64,000 nt of DNA from Burkholderiales bacterium 8X. Lineage in GTDB: Bacteria; Pseudomonadota; Gammaproteobacteria; Burkholderiales; Burkholderiaceae_C. Under the pieces are notes generated by a model. It was not told the origin of the DNA and made no database searches. It saw nothing but the letters and a program-made list of their open reading frames with translations. Below are positions 18,156 to 27,155 of the stretch, piece after piece. Made by a program: the position numbers and the translations under genes. Location of the stretch: the NCBI GenBank assembly GCA_902506565.1, contig LR732703.1, forward strand, positions 310,689 through 374,688. The letters are read 5' to 3'. Numbering within the stretch: position 1 is the stretch's first letter; each line of letters starts with the position of its first letter.

Positions 18156-18294
18156 TGGCTTGTCTCCGTTCATTTTGTGACCTGGAATTTCCAGTACCGC
18201 ATCTTTGGCGGCTGAACATGACCTGACCAACAGGGTTTTCACGAACTGACCAAGAATGAGCGCTTCACGCAAACCCCTACCTGAGGATCAACGA

Positions 18295-18714
18295 ATGTCC
18301 GCTTCGACCGATGTCCAGCCGGCGCAAGGCTATGCCGGCGACGTGACCCCCGAAAGGGCCGCCCAATGGATGCAGGAAGGCGAGGCGGTGATGGTCGACG
18401 TGCGCAGCGACGCCGAGCGCGAGTGGGTGGGCTTCGTGCCGGGTGCGATCGGCCTCGCCTGGAAGCAGTGGCCGGGCATGGCGATCAATCCGGCCTTCGA
18501 CGACGGCATCAAGGCGGCCGCCGAGTCGGGCAAGAAGGTGGTGCTGCTATGCCGCAGTGGCGTGCGCTCGGTGGCCGCGGCCCGGCGCGCGACCGAGCTG
18601 GGCGTCACCGCGTACAACATCCTCGAAGGCTTCGAGGGCGATCCGGATGAAGAGGGTCACCGCGGCCGCAAGGGCGGCTGGCGGCTGCGCGGATTGCCCT
18701 GGCGGCAGAACTAG
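18295..18714 (+). CDS. Rhodanese-like domain protein (sulfurtransferase)
   Basis: A single-domain rhodanese of 139 residues. VMVDVRSDAEREWVGFVPGAI opens the domain, and the active-site loop LLCRSGVRSVAAA contains the catalytic Cys and a six-residue loop typical of sulfurtransferases. The start with GAGG nearby (MSASTDVQ) is preferred over an ATG 39 bases upstream. It is divergent from the TRAP operon and convergent with the LysM gene. Physiological acceptor unknown. Confidence 0.9.
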   Translation: MSASTDVQPAQGYAGDVTPERAAQWMQEGEAVMVDVRSDAEREWVGFVPGAIGLAWKQWPGMAINPAFDDGIKAAAESGKKVVLLCRSGVRSVAAARRATELGVTAYNILEGFEGDPDEEGHRGRKGGWRLRGLPWRQN

Positions 18715-18736
18715 CCGCCGAAAAAAGGCTGGGCGC

Positions 18737-18758
18737 CGCACGAAGCGGACGTCGTGCG
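18737..18758. terminator. Possible terminator hairpin between rhodanese and LysM genes
   Basis: CGCACGA / TCGTGCG form a perfect 7-base stem with an 8-base loop in the 84-base convergent gap. No clear T-run follows, so its role is uncertain. Confidence 0.35.
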
Positions 18759-18798
18759 TGCCTCGCGCGACCTTGCGCGCTTTTGCGCCCTTCTGCGC

Positions 18799-19296
18799 TT
18801 ACTTGTCCAGCTTCGGAATGCGCAGCTTCTGGCCCGGATAGATCTTGTCCGGGTGGCTCAGCATCGGCTTGTTGGCTTCGAAGATCGCGTTGTACTTGTT
18901 GGCATCGCCGTAGTACTTCTTGGAGATCGCCGAGAGGGTGTCGCCCTTGACCACGTCGTGGTACTGCGCGGGCTCTGCGGCCGGCGCCTGCAGCTGGTTG
19001 TCGACATGGGTCACGTTGGCCACGTTGCCCGCGGCGAGCGAGGCCTTTTCGCTGGCTTCCTGCGAGGGCGCGCTGCCGCTCAGGGTGACGGTGCCGCTGC
19101 CGGCGTCGTAGGCGACCGCCAGGTTGGTCAGCCCCAGGTTCTGGGTCTCGATGTAGGTCTTGATGGCATTGCCGGCCGCCGTGTTGGCATCGCCGCCGCC
19201 GGTGGCTGCACCGCCTGCGGCGGGTGTCGCGGCATGAGCGGACGATCCGCCGAAGAGCTTTTCGCCGGCTTCCTTGATGAAACTGAGTAGACCCAT
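18799..19296 (-). CDS. lysM: BON and LysM domain protein (LysM/Kbp-like)
   Basis: A 165-residue protein. About residues 40-100 form a BON domain (NLAVAYDAGSGTVTLSGSAPS), and residues 113-163 a LysM domain (VVKGDTLSAISKKYYGDANK, IYPGQKLRIPKL). This is the architecture of E. coli YgaU/Kbp, a cytoplasmic potassium-binding protein. The N-terminus MGLLSFIKEAGEKLFG also matches that family and is not a signal peptide. An AGGAG site precedes the start. Confidence 0.9.
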   Translation of the reverse strand: MGLLSFIKEAGEKLFGGSSAHAATPAAGGAATGGGDANTAAGNAIKTYIETQNLGLTNLAVAYDAGSGTVTLSGSAPSQEASEKASLAAGNVANVTHVDNQLQAPAAEPAQYHDVVKGDTLSAISKKYYGDANKYNAIFEANKPMLSHPDKIYPGQKLRIPKLDK

Positions 19297-19419
19297 GTGG
19301 TGCTCCTAGCGCCGTGGTGTTGGAAAGCGCTCACTCTACCCAGCGCTCGGTCGATGCGGGCGTAGTCTCATGCCGCAAAAGTCGATGGGCGGGCGCGCTC
19401 GCCTCGCGAGGTGGCAATA

Positions 19420-20202
19420 ATGCGCCGCATGACCTTCCTCGCGATCGACATCGGCAACACGCGCCTCAAGTGGGCCTTGTACGAGGCCGCGCGTCCCGAC
19501 GCCGGCCTGATCGCGAGCGGCGCCGAGTTCCTCGACCACATCGAGCGACTCCCGGAAGAAGCCTGGCGCGACCTGCCGTCGCCGACCTCGATGCTGGGCT
19601 GCGTGGTGGCCGGCGACGCGGTTCGGCGCCGCGCCGAGGAGCAGGTGGTCGAGCGTTTCGACTGCACGCCCCGGTGGGTGGTGGCGAGCGCCGCCGAGGC
19701 CGGCGTCACCAACGGCTACGACCATCCGACCCGGCTCGGCCCCGACCGGTGGGTGGCCATGATCGGCGCCCGCCATCGCATGCTGGCGCAGGGCCCGGCA
19801 CGGCCGATGGTGGTGGTGATGATCGGCACCGCAGTCACGGTCGAGGCGGTGGATGCCGACGGGCGCTTCCTCGGCGGCCTGATCCTGCCGGGCCACGGCA
19901 TCATGCTGCGCGCCCTCGAGTCCGGCACCGCCGGCCTGCACGTGCCGACCGGCGAGGTGCGGGCCTTTCCGACCAACACCAGCGATGCATTGACCAGCGG
20001 CGGCACCTTCGCCATCGCCGGCGCGGTCGACCGCATGGTGCAGCACCTGAGCGCGCATTGCGGCCAGCCGCCCGCCTGCTTCATGACCGGCGGCGCCGGC
20101 TGGAAGATGCTGCCCAGCATGAACGGCAGCTTCGAGCTGGTCGAAGGCCTGATCATGGACGGCCTGTTGGTGATGGCAGAGGCGCGCGAAGGGTCCGGCT
20201 AG
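19420..20202 (+). CDS. coaX: Type III pantothenate kinase
   Basis: CoaX phosphorylates pantothenate in the first step of CoA synthesis. The 260-residue product has the ASKHA-fold phosphate motif DIGNTRLKW, the [13 protein letters not shown] segment and [14 protein letters not shown] at 19420 is chosen because GAGG lies eight bases upstream; an ATG three codons later is nearer to the conserved core. It is convergent with the DUF445 gene with only nine bases between stops. Confidence 0.94.
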   Translation: MRRMTFLAIDIGNTRLKWALYEAARPDAGLIASGAEFLDHIERLPEEAWRDLPSPTSMLGCVVAGDAVRRRAEEQVVERFDCTPRWVVASAAEAGVTNGYDHPTRLGPDRWVAMIGARHRMLAQGPARPMVVVMIGTAVTVEAVDADGRFLGGLILPGHGIMLRALESGTAGLHVPTGEVRAFPTNTSDALTSGGTFAIAGAVDRMVQHLSAHCGQPPACFMTGGAGWKMLPSMNGSFELVEGLIMDGLLVMAEAREGSG

Positions 20203-20211
20203 CGAACTCGG

Positions 20212-21432
20212 CTAGCGAAGCGCTTGCGTCAGCGCGTGGATGCCGAGCCCGACCATGCCGCCCACCAGCGTGCCGTTGACCCGGATGAACTGCAGATCGC
20301 GGCCGATGTTGCGCTCCAGCTCCAGCGTCATCTCGTCGGCATTCCATTCGCTCACTCGCTGCACGATGTAGCGGCGGATGTCCTCGCGGTAGCGCTCGAT
20401 CGCACGCGGCGCCGCATCGACGATCTGCTCGTTGATCCAGCGGCGCATCGATTCGTCCGCGGCCAGCCGGCTCCCTAGCGATCCGGCCAGTTCGACGATG
20501 CGGCGGCGGATGCTCGAATCGTCCTTCGCCAGGTCCTCGTGCAGCCAGGCGAGCAGTTCGCTCCAGAGCCCGTGTACGTAGTCGCCCAAGGCCGGATGGC
20601 CGAGCAGCTCGGCCCGGATCGCCTCGCCGCGGCGCTGGAAGTCCGGGTCGTGCTTCAGCGTGTCGGTGAAGTCGTGCATGAAGCCGTCGAAGCGCTGCCG
20701 CATCGCGTGTTCGGGGTCGCCCGCCATCTCGGCCAGCGTGCGCGCGGCCGCCGACACGATGCGCCGGGTCGCGAGCCTTGCGGCGACCTGGTCGAGGCCG
20801 AGGTAGCGCAGCGCCTTCACTTCTCGCCCGATCGACTCGGCGATCTGCGCCTGCACCTCTTCGCCCTCGATCACCGCCGCCAGCTGCGCCAGCAGATCGT
20901 CGAGCAGCGCCTGGTGCCGGTTGTCGGCGGTGAGCGCGTCCAGCACCTGGCCGGCGAGCCGCGAGACATCGACGCGCTCGAGCCCGGCCGCGGTCATGCG
21001 GCCGATGAACTCGCGCACCCGCTGGTCGTCGAAAGCGCCGAGGCCGAAGCGCGCGGCGCTCACCAGGTGCTCGCCCACCTTCTGCGCCTTGTCCGGCCGC
21101 GACAGCCATTCGGCAAGGCGGCCTGCTGGATCGAATTGCGCAAGCTTGGCCAGCACCTGCGGCGTGCTCATGAAGTTGTCGACGATGAAGCCGGCCAGCT
21201 TGGCGCCGATGCGGTCCTTGTTGGCCGGGATGATCGCGGTGTGCGGAATCGGAAGGCCCATCGGATGGCGGAACAGCGCCACCACCGCGAACCAGTCGGC
21301 GATGGCGCCGACCATCGCAGCCTCGGCGAAGGCGGCGACATAGCTCCAGCCCGGGTGCCGCGCTTCGAGCGCGGTGGCCAGCGCGTAGAGCAGGGCGGCC
21401 GCGCACAGCAGCCCGAGCGCGATCCGCTTCAG
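20212..21432 (-). CDS. DUF445 family membrane protein, probable CTG start
   Basis: A 406-residue protein with an N-terminal membrane hairpin (LGLLCAAALLYALATALE, then AFAEAAMVGAIADWFAVVAL) and a long helical cytoplasmic or periplasmic part. FRHPMGLPIPHTAIIPANKDRIG is diagnostic of DUF445 (PF04286). No ATG, GTG or TTG exists that keeps the first helix. The only suitable codon is CTG, overlapping the argE stop as CTGA. An internal ATG at 21315 would lose about 39 residues. Function unknown; coupling to argE is likely. Confidence 0.85.
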   Translation of the reverse strand: MKRIALGLLCAAALLYALATALEARHPGWSYVAAFAEAAMVGAIADWFAVVALFRHPMGLPIPHTAIIPANKDRIGAKLAGFIVDNFMSTPQVLAKLAQFDPAGRLAEWLSRPDKAQKVGEHLVSAARFGLGAFDDQRVREFIGRMTAAGLERVDVSRLAGQVLDALTADNRHQALLDDLLAQLAAVIEGEEVQAQIAESIGREVKALRYLGLDQVAARLATRRIVSAAARTLAEMAGDPEHAMRQRFDGFMHDFTDTLKHDPDFQRRGEAIRAELLGHPALGDYVHGLWSELLAWLHEDLAKDDSSIRRRIVELAGSLGSRLAADESMRRWINEQIVDAAPRAIERYREDIRRYIVQRVSEWNADEMTLELERNIGRDLQFIRVNGTLVGGMVGLGIHALTQALR

Positions 21433-22637
21433 CGGAAGTCCCGTTCCGCGGCGAGCCCCCGCAGGAAGCGCTCGCAGCGTGCCAGCTGGTCGAGCGTGAC
21501 GAATTCGTCCGGCTGGTGGGCCTGCTCGATGCTGCCGGGGCCGCAGACCACGGTCGGGATGCCGGCGCCCTTGAAGAGGCCGGCCTCGGTGCCGAAGGCG
21601 ACCAGCGTGGTGCCGCTTTCGCCCGCCAGGCGCTGCGCGAGGCGGGTGATCGGCTCGTTGGCCGAGCTCAGGAAGCTCGGGATCTCGCAGATGGTCTCGA
21701 AGCTGAAGCCGGCTTCGGGCGCGATCTTGCGCATGCCGCTTTCGGTGCGGTTGGCGTAGAGCAGCACTTCCTTTTGCATCATCCGCGCGTCGGCCGTGGG
21801 AAGGTTGCGGAATTCGTAGCGGAACTCCGCGTCCCGCGGCACCACGTTGTCCGCGATGCCGCCATGGAACTGGCCGACGCTGGCGGTGCTGTAGGGCACG
21901 TCGAAGCCGTCGTAGCGCGCCTCTTCGCGCTCGAAGTTGTCGGCCATGTCGCGCACCTTGTTCACCAGGCGGGCCGCCATCTCGATCGCGTTGACCGAGC
22001 GCGGCGTGAGCGACGAATGCGCCTCCTTGCCGCGCACGCAGCAGCGGTACCGATACACGCCCTTGTGGGCGATCGCCGGCACCATCAGCGTGGGCTCGCC
22101 GATGATGCAGGCGAGCGGCTTGATGTCCTGCTCCTTCATGTCGGCGATGAGTTCGCGCACCCCGAAGCAGCCGACCTCTTCGTCGTAGCTGAAGGCGAAG
22201 TGGACCGCGAAGGGCGATTGGCTTTCGACGAAATGCTCGGCGTTGGCGAGGGCGAGCGCGATGAAGCTCTTCATGTCGGCCGAGCCGCGTCCATAGAGGC
22301 GGGGCTCGGGCAACACGTGCTCGCCGTCGTGATCGGCGTCCGGCCAATCCTGCACGATGGCCGAGAGCGGGTCGACCGACCATTGCTGGCCGTCCCATGG
22401 CACCGTGTCGGTGTGGCCCGACAGGATGATGCCGGCCGGCTTGCCCGCGCCGAGCGTGGCGAACAGGTTGGCCTTGGTCTTGTCGGCGTTGTAGGTGAGG
22501 CGGCTGCGGATGCCGAGGCCGGCGAGGTGGTCTCGCGCGAAGCCGATCAGTTCGAGGTTGCTGTTGGCGCTGACGGTGTTCATGCGTACCAGCAGCTGGG
22601 CGAATTCGAGCGCGCGGGTGGAAAGGGGGAGGGACAT
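21429..22637 (-). CDS. argE: Acetylornithine deacetylase
   Basis: An M20-family metallohydrolase of 402 residues that releases ornithine from N-acetylornithine in arginine synthesis. Metal and catalytic motifs are LSGHTDTVPWDGQQW, LYGRGSADMKSFIALAL and FAFSYDEEVGCFGVREL, and the dimerisation domain has GKEAHSSLTP. The start MSLPLSTR fits family length, although the frame is open far upstream through the divergent neighbour. It is the first gene of a unit with the DUF445 protein. Confidence 0.92.
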   Translation of the reverse strand: MSLPLSTRALEFAQLLVRMNTVSANSNLELIGFARDHLAGLGIRSRLTYNADKTKANLFATLGAGKPAGIILSGHTDTVPWDGQQWSVDPLSAIVQDWPDADHDGEHVLPEPRLYGRGSADMKSFIALALANAEHFVESQSPFAVHFAFSYDEEVGCFGVRELIADMKEQDIKPLACIIGEPTLMVPAIAHKGVYRYRCCVRGKEAHSSLTPRSVNAIEMAARLVNKVRDMADNFEREEARYDGFDVPYSTASVGQFHGGIADNVVPRDAEFRYEFRNLPTADARMMQKEVLLYANRTESGMRKIAPEAGFSFETICEIPSFLSSANEPITRLAQRLAGESGTTLVAFGTEAGLFKGAGIPTVVCGPGSIEQAHQPDEFVTLDQLARCERFLRGLAAERDFR

Positions 22638-22694
22638 GGCCGCGATTGTCTCGGAAAGGCTGCGAGATTTCGTAGGAAAACCTAGACTGCCGGC

Positions 22695-23897
22695 ATGAAA
22701 CTCATCGACTCCCTCGTCACGCAGGCGGCCGGCATCGCCGCGATCCGGCGCGAACTGCACGCGCATCCCGAACTCTGCTTCCAGGAGGTCCGCACCGCCG
22801 ACCTGGTGGCCGCCAAGCTCACTGAGTGGGGCATCCCGATCCATCGGGGCCTGGGCACCACCGGCGTGGTCGGCATCCTGCGCAACGGCACCAGCGACCG
22901 CGCCGTGGGCTTGCGGGCCGACATGGACGCGCTCCCGGTGACCGAGCTCAACACCTTCGCCCATGCGAGCAAGACCCCTGGAAAGATGCATGCCTGCGGC
23001 CATGACGGCCACACCGCGATGCTGCTCGCGGCGGCCCAGCACCTGGCGCAAAACCGCAATTTCGACGGCACGGTCTACCTGATCTTCCAGCCGGCCGAAG
23101 AGGGCGGCGGCGGTGCCCGCGAGATGATCAAGGAAGGGCTCTTCGAGCAGTTCCCGATGGATGCGGTGTTCGGCATGCACAACTGGCCGGGCATGAAGGC
23201 CGGCCAGTTCGCGGTCAGCCCCGGCCCGGCCATGGCTTCGAGCAACGAGTTCTCCATCACGGTGCACGGCAAGGGCGGGCATGCCGCCTTGCCGCATACC
23301 GGCATCGACCCGATCCCGGTGGCCTGCGAACTGGTGCAGGCCTTCCAGACCATCCTGACCCGCAACAAGAAGCCCACCGAAGGCGGCCTGATCTCGGTGA
23401 CGATGTTCCATGCCGGCGAAGCCAGCAACGTGATCCCGGACACCTGCGAACTCAAGGGAACCGTGCGCACCTTCTCGCTGGAAGTGCTCGACCTGATCGA
23501 GAAGCGCATGCGCAAGATCGTCGAGCATGTCTGCGCGGCGCACGATGCAGAGGGCGACTTCCACTTCCACCGCAACTATCCGCCGACCATCAACACCGCC
23601 GCCGAGGCCAATTTCGCGCGGGGGGTGATGTCGGGCATCGTCGGCGCAGACAACGTGCTGGTGCAGGAGCCCGCCATGACCTCCGAGGACTTCGCCTTCA
23701 TGCTGCAGGCCAAGCCCGGCGCCTACGCCTTCATCGGCAACGGCGACGGCAGCCACCGCGACGCGATGCACGGCGGCGGGCCCTGCATGCTGCACAACGC
23801 CAGCTACGACTTCAACGACGACCTGATCCCGCTCGGCGCCACCTGCTGGGTGGAGCTGGCCGAGCAGTTCCTGGCGCCGCAGAAAGCTGCCGAATGA
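22695..23897 (+). CDS. M20 family amidohydrolase (hippurate hydrolase/IAA-amino acid hydrolase-like)
   Basis: A 400-residue M20D metallopeptidase that would cleave N-acyl amino acids. Motifs include GLRADMDALPV, GKMHACGHDGHTAMLLAAA, FQPAEEGGGGAREMI and GKGGHAALPH. The HipO/AmhX/ILR1 group includes hippurate, N-acetyl-diaminopimelate and indole-3-acetyl amino acid hydrolases, and the substrate cannot be chosen from sequence. It is divergent from argE (57 bases) and overlaps the next gene by ATGA. Confidence 0.92.
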   Translation: MKLIDSLVTQAAGIAAIRRELHAHPELCFQEVRTADLVAAKLTEWGIPIHRGLGTTGVVGILRNGTSDRAVGLRADMDALPVTELNTFAHASKTPGKMHACGHDGHTAMLLAAAQHLAQNRNFDGTVYLIFQPAEEGGGGAREMIKEGLFEQFPMDAVFGMHNWPGMKAGQFAVSPGPAMASSNEFSITVHGKGGHAALPHTGIDPIPVACELVQAFQTILTRNKKPTEGGLISVTMFHAGEASNVIPDTCELKGTVRTFSLEVLDLIEKRMRKIVEHVCAAHDAEGDFHFHRNYPPTINTAAEANFARGVMSGIVGADNVLVQEPAMTSEDFAFMLQAKPGAYAFIGNGDGSHRDAMHGGGPCMLHNASYDFNDDLIPLGATCWVELAEQFLAPQKAAE

Positions 23898-24988
23898 TCG
23901 GCGTATCGGAAGCCTTCGCGCCGCGTTATGCGACGGCGCGGCAGAAGTTCATGGCGGCTTGCGAGGCGGCCGGGATCGCGGTCGATTCGCATCTTCATCC
24001 GCTCTCGGGGCCGGACGACGAAGTGCTGGCCATGGACGTCGCGCTCGACGGGCCGGCGAATGCCGAGCGGCTGCTGATCCTCACCAGCGCCTGCCACGGC
24101 GTCGAAGGGCATTGCGGCAGCGGCGTCCAGGTGTTCGCGCTGCACGACGACGAATGGCGCGCCAAGGCGCGGGCGCAGGGCGTCGCGGTGCTGTACGTCC
24201 ATGCGCTCAACCCCTACGGCTTTGCCTACCACCGCCGGGTGACGCAGGAAAACGTCGACCTCAACCGCAACTTCGCCGACTTCTCGAAGCCGCTGCCGGT
24301 GAACGAGGCCTATGCCGAACTCCATCCGCTGCTGCTGCCGGCCGAGTGGCCGCCGTCCCCGGAGAACGAGGCGGCCATCAACGAGTGGATCGCTTCGCAC
24401 GGCACCACCGCCTACCAGGCGGCGGTCACGCGAGGCCAATACCAGTTCGACGACGGCCTCTTCTTCGGCGGCAAGGCGCCCAGCTGGAGCAACCAGACCT
24501 TTCGCAGCGTGCTGCGCACCAAGGCGCAGGCCGCGACCAAGCTGGCCTGGATCGATTTCCACACCGGCCTCGGTCCCAACGGCATTGGCGAGCGGATCTT
24601 CTCGTGCCGCGACGACAAGCCGGCCTATGCGCGGGCGAATGCGTGGTGGGGCACGGCCGAGCGGCCGGTGACCTCGATCTACGACGGCTCGTCGACCTCG
24701 GCCTTCCTGACCGGGCTCGCCTTCGGCGCGGTCTACGACGAATGCCCGCGGGCCGAGTACACCGGCATCGCGCTCGAATACGGCACCGAGCCGGTGCTCG
24801 AGATCACGCAGGCCTTGCGCGCCGACCATTGGCTGCGACTCCACCCGGAGGCGCCGGCCGAGCTGGCCGCATCGATCCATGGGCGCATGCTGGCCGCCTT
24901 CTACACCGACACGGACGCCTGGCGCGGGCAGATCGTGAGCCAGGCAAGGCAGGCGATGTTCCAGGCGGTGGACGGGCTCGCCGGCTGA
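23894..24988 (+). CDS. M14 family metallopeptidase (DUF2817)
   Basis: A 364-residue zinc carboxypeptidase-like protein. The zinc-binding HxxE is in TSACHGVEGHCGSG, the substrate-binding NxR in ENVDLNRNFADF, and the later zinc His in WIDFHTGLGPNG; EYTGIALEYGTEP supplies the likely catalytic Glu region. No signal peptide is seen, so it is cytoplasmic. Overlap by ATGA with the M20 amidohydrolase suggests a joint role in peptide or amino-acid conjugate breakdown. Confidence 0.88.
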   Translation: MIGVSEAFAPRYATARQKFMAACEAAGIAVDSHLHPLSGPDDEVLAMDVALDGPANAERLLILTSACHGVEGHCGSGVQVFALHDDEWRAKARAQGVAVLYVHALNPYGFAYHRRVTQENVDLNRNFADFSKPLPVNEAYAELHPLLLPAEWPPSPENEAAINEWIASHGTTAYQAAVTRGQYQFDDGLFFGGKAPSWSNQTFRSVLRTKAQAATKLAWIDFHTGLGPNGIGERIFSCRDDKPAYARANAWWGTAERPVTSIYDGSSTSAFLTGLAFGAVYDECPRAEYTGIALEYGTEPVLEITQALRADHWLRLHPEAPAELAASIHGRMLAAFYTDTDAWRGQIVSQARQAMFQAVDGLAG

Positions 24989-25037
24989 AGGCGGCTCGCA
25001 CGTAGACTTGCCCGATGGTCGCTGCCCCGGTTGTTCG

Positions 25038-27155
25038 ATGACGTCCCCCATTGCCCTCGACGATGCGGCTGCATCGCCTGTGTCCCGGACCTCCGCGACA
25101 TCGGCGGCAGCGGCCGGAGCGGCGGCAGCGGCGGCATCCGCAGGGCGCGTCATCGGCGCCTGCCCGCACGATTGCCCCGACACCTGTTCGTTCGTCACGA
25201 CCGTGCAGGACGGGGTCGCGGTCAAGCTGCAGGGCAACCCGGATCACTTCCACACCGCAGGCGTGCTCTGCACCAAAGTGTCGCGCTACCTGGAGCGCAA
25301 CGCCCACGAAGGCCGCCTGGTTCAGCCGATGAAGCGCGTCGGCCCCAAGGGCAGCGGCCGGTTCGAGCCGGTCGGCTGGGACGAGGCGCTCGACCACATC
25401 GTTCGCGAACTGAAGCGCCGCGCCGACCGCCCTGAAACCATCGTGCCGTACAGCTATGCCGGCACCATGGGCCTGGTGCAGGGCGAATCGATGGACCGGC
25501 GCTTCTTCCACAAGCTCGGCGCCTCGCTGCTCGACCGCACCATCTGCTCGACCGCCGGCGGCGAAGCCTTCGGCTACACGCTCGGCGGCAAGGTCGGCAT
25601 GCGGGTCGAGTTCTTCGCCGAATCGAAGCTGATCCTGATCTGGGGCAGCAACTCGATCGGCAGCAACCTGCATTTCTGGCGCCATGCGCAGGCCGCCCGG
25701 CGGGCGGGCGCACGGCTGGTCTGCATCGATCCGCGCAAGAGCGAAACCGCCGACAAGTGCGACGAACATGTCGCGCTCCTGCCCGGCACCGATGCCGCAC
25801 TGGCCTTGTCGATGATGCACGAGCTGATCGTGAACGACTGGCTGGACCACGCCTACATCGCCGCGCACACCGTCGGCTGGGAGCAGCTGCGCGAACGCGC
25901 GTTGCAATGGCCGCCCTCGCGCGCCGCCGTGGTCTGCGGCGTGCCGGAGACGCAGATCGTGGCGCTGGCAGGCGCCTACGGCACCACCCGGCCGGCGGCC
26001 ATCCGCCTCAACTACGGCATGCAGCGCGTGCACGGCGGCGGCAATGCGGCGCGCGCGGTCGCCTGCCTTCCTGCCCTGGTCGGCGCCTGGCGCGAGCGCG
26101 CGGGCGGCGTGCTGCTCAGCAGCTCGGGGCAGTTTCCGGTCGACCGCGCGGCCTTGCACCGGCCGGACCTGCTGGCCGGCCGCCGGCCTCGCACCATCAA
26201 CATGACCACCATCGGCGATGCGTTGCTCGATCGAGCGCATCCGGTCGAAGTGCTGTTCGTCTACAACAGCAATCCGGTCGCAATTGCGCCGGATTCGAGC
26301 AAGGTGGTTCAAGGCTTCGCACGCGACGACCTCTTCACGGTGGTGCTGGAGCAATTCCAGACCGACACCGCCGACTACGCGGACTACGTGCTGCCGGCGA
26401 CCACCCAGCTCGAGCACTGGGACATTCACTTCAGCTATGGCCATACCGACGTGTTGCTCAATCGCCCGGCGCTGGCGCCGCGCGGCGAGGCACGCAGCAA
26501 CACCTGGGTGTTCCGCGAACTGGCGCGGCGCATGGGCTACGACGAACCCTGCTTCGTGGACGATGACGAAACGCTGTGCCGTGCGGCGTATCCCCCAGCG
26601 GTGCTCGACTTCGACGAACTGCAGCAGCGCGGCTTCGCGAGTCTCCGGATTCCGGAAGCGCCGTTCGCCGAAGGCAACTTTCCGACGCCCTCGGGCCGCT
26701 GCGAGTTCTTCAGCGCGCGGCTTGCGGCCCTGGGCCTGGACGGCCTGCCGGACCATGTGCCCAACCGCGAACTGCCCGGCAGCTCGGCGCGTTATCCCCT
26801 CGCAATGATCTCGCCGCCGGCGCGCAACTTCCTCAACTCCACCTTCGTCAACGTGCAGAGCCTGCGCTCGATGGAGGGCGAGCCGCTGCTCGAGATCAAC
26901 CCGGTCGATGCAGCTTCGCGCGGCATTGCCGACGGCGCCGTCGTGCGGGTCTTCAACGATCGCGGCGAATACCGTTGCCGCGCCGAAGTGTCGGCCCGCG
27001 CGCGACCCGGCGTGGTGAACGGTCTCGGCATCTGGTGGCGCAAGCTCGGCCTTGCCGGAACCAACGTGAACGAATTGACCAGCCAGGCCCTGACCGACAT
27101 CGGCCGCGGACCGACCTTCTACGACTGCCTGGTCGAGGTGGCGGCGGATGCCTGA
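25038..27155 (+). CDS. Molybdopterin-dependent oxidoreductase (DMSO reductase superfamily)
   Basis: A 705-residue Mo/W-bisMGD enzyme. The N-terminal [4Fe-4S] pattern C-x3-C-x3-C (ACPHDCPDTCSF) is completed by Cys in GVLCTKV. Molybdopterin-binding segments include LIWGSNSIGSN, FVYNSNPVAIAPDSSK and ADYVLPATTQLEHWD. A Ser/Ala-rich tract (residues 10-36) precedes the catalytic part and is not a twin-arginine signal, so the protein appears cytoplasmic. No partner electron-transfer subunit is adjacent. The start is the first ATG; a TTG ten codons upstream is possible. Substrate unknown. Confidence 0.9.
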   Translation: MTSPIALDDAAASPVSRTSATSAAAAGAAAAAASAGRVIGACPHDCPDTCSFVTTVQDGVAVKLQGNPDHFHTAGVLCTKVSRYLERNAHEGRLVQPMKRVGPKGSGRFEPVGWDEALDHIVRELKRRADRPETIVPYSYAGTMGLVQGESMDRRFFHKLGASLLDRTICSTAGGEAFGYTLGGKVGMRVEFFAESKLILIWGSNSIGSNLHFWRHAQAARRAGARLVCIDPRKSETADKCDEHVALLPGTDAALALSMMHELIVNDWLDHAYIAAHTVGWEQLRERALQWPPSRAAVVCGVPETQIVALAGAYGTTRPAAIRLNYGMQRVHGGGNAARAVACLPALVGAWRERAGGVLLSSSGQFPVDRAALHRPDLLAGRRPRTINMTTIGDALLDRAHPVEVLFVYNSNPVAIAPDSSKVVQGFARDDLFTVVLEQFQTDTADYADYVLPATTQLEHWDIHFSYGHTDVLLNRPALAPRGEARSNTWVFRELARRMGYDEPCFVDDDETLCRAAYPPAVLDFDELQQRGFASLRIPEAPFAEGNFPTPSGRCEFFSARLAALGLDGLPDHVPNRELPGSSARYPLAMISPPARNFLNSTFVNVQSLRSMEGEPLLEINPVDAASRGIADGAVVRVFNDRGEYRCRAEVSARARPGVVNGLGIWWRKLGLAGTNVNELTSQALTDIGRGPTFYDCLVEVAADA

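Noticed and set aside
21429..23795. argE as a 788-residue protein
   Set aside because: The frame is open far upstream only because of high GC. The extra 386 residues are antisense to the M20 amidohydrolase gene; ArgE homology starts at MSLPLSTR (22637).
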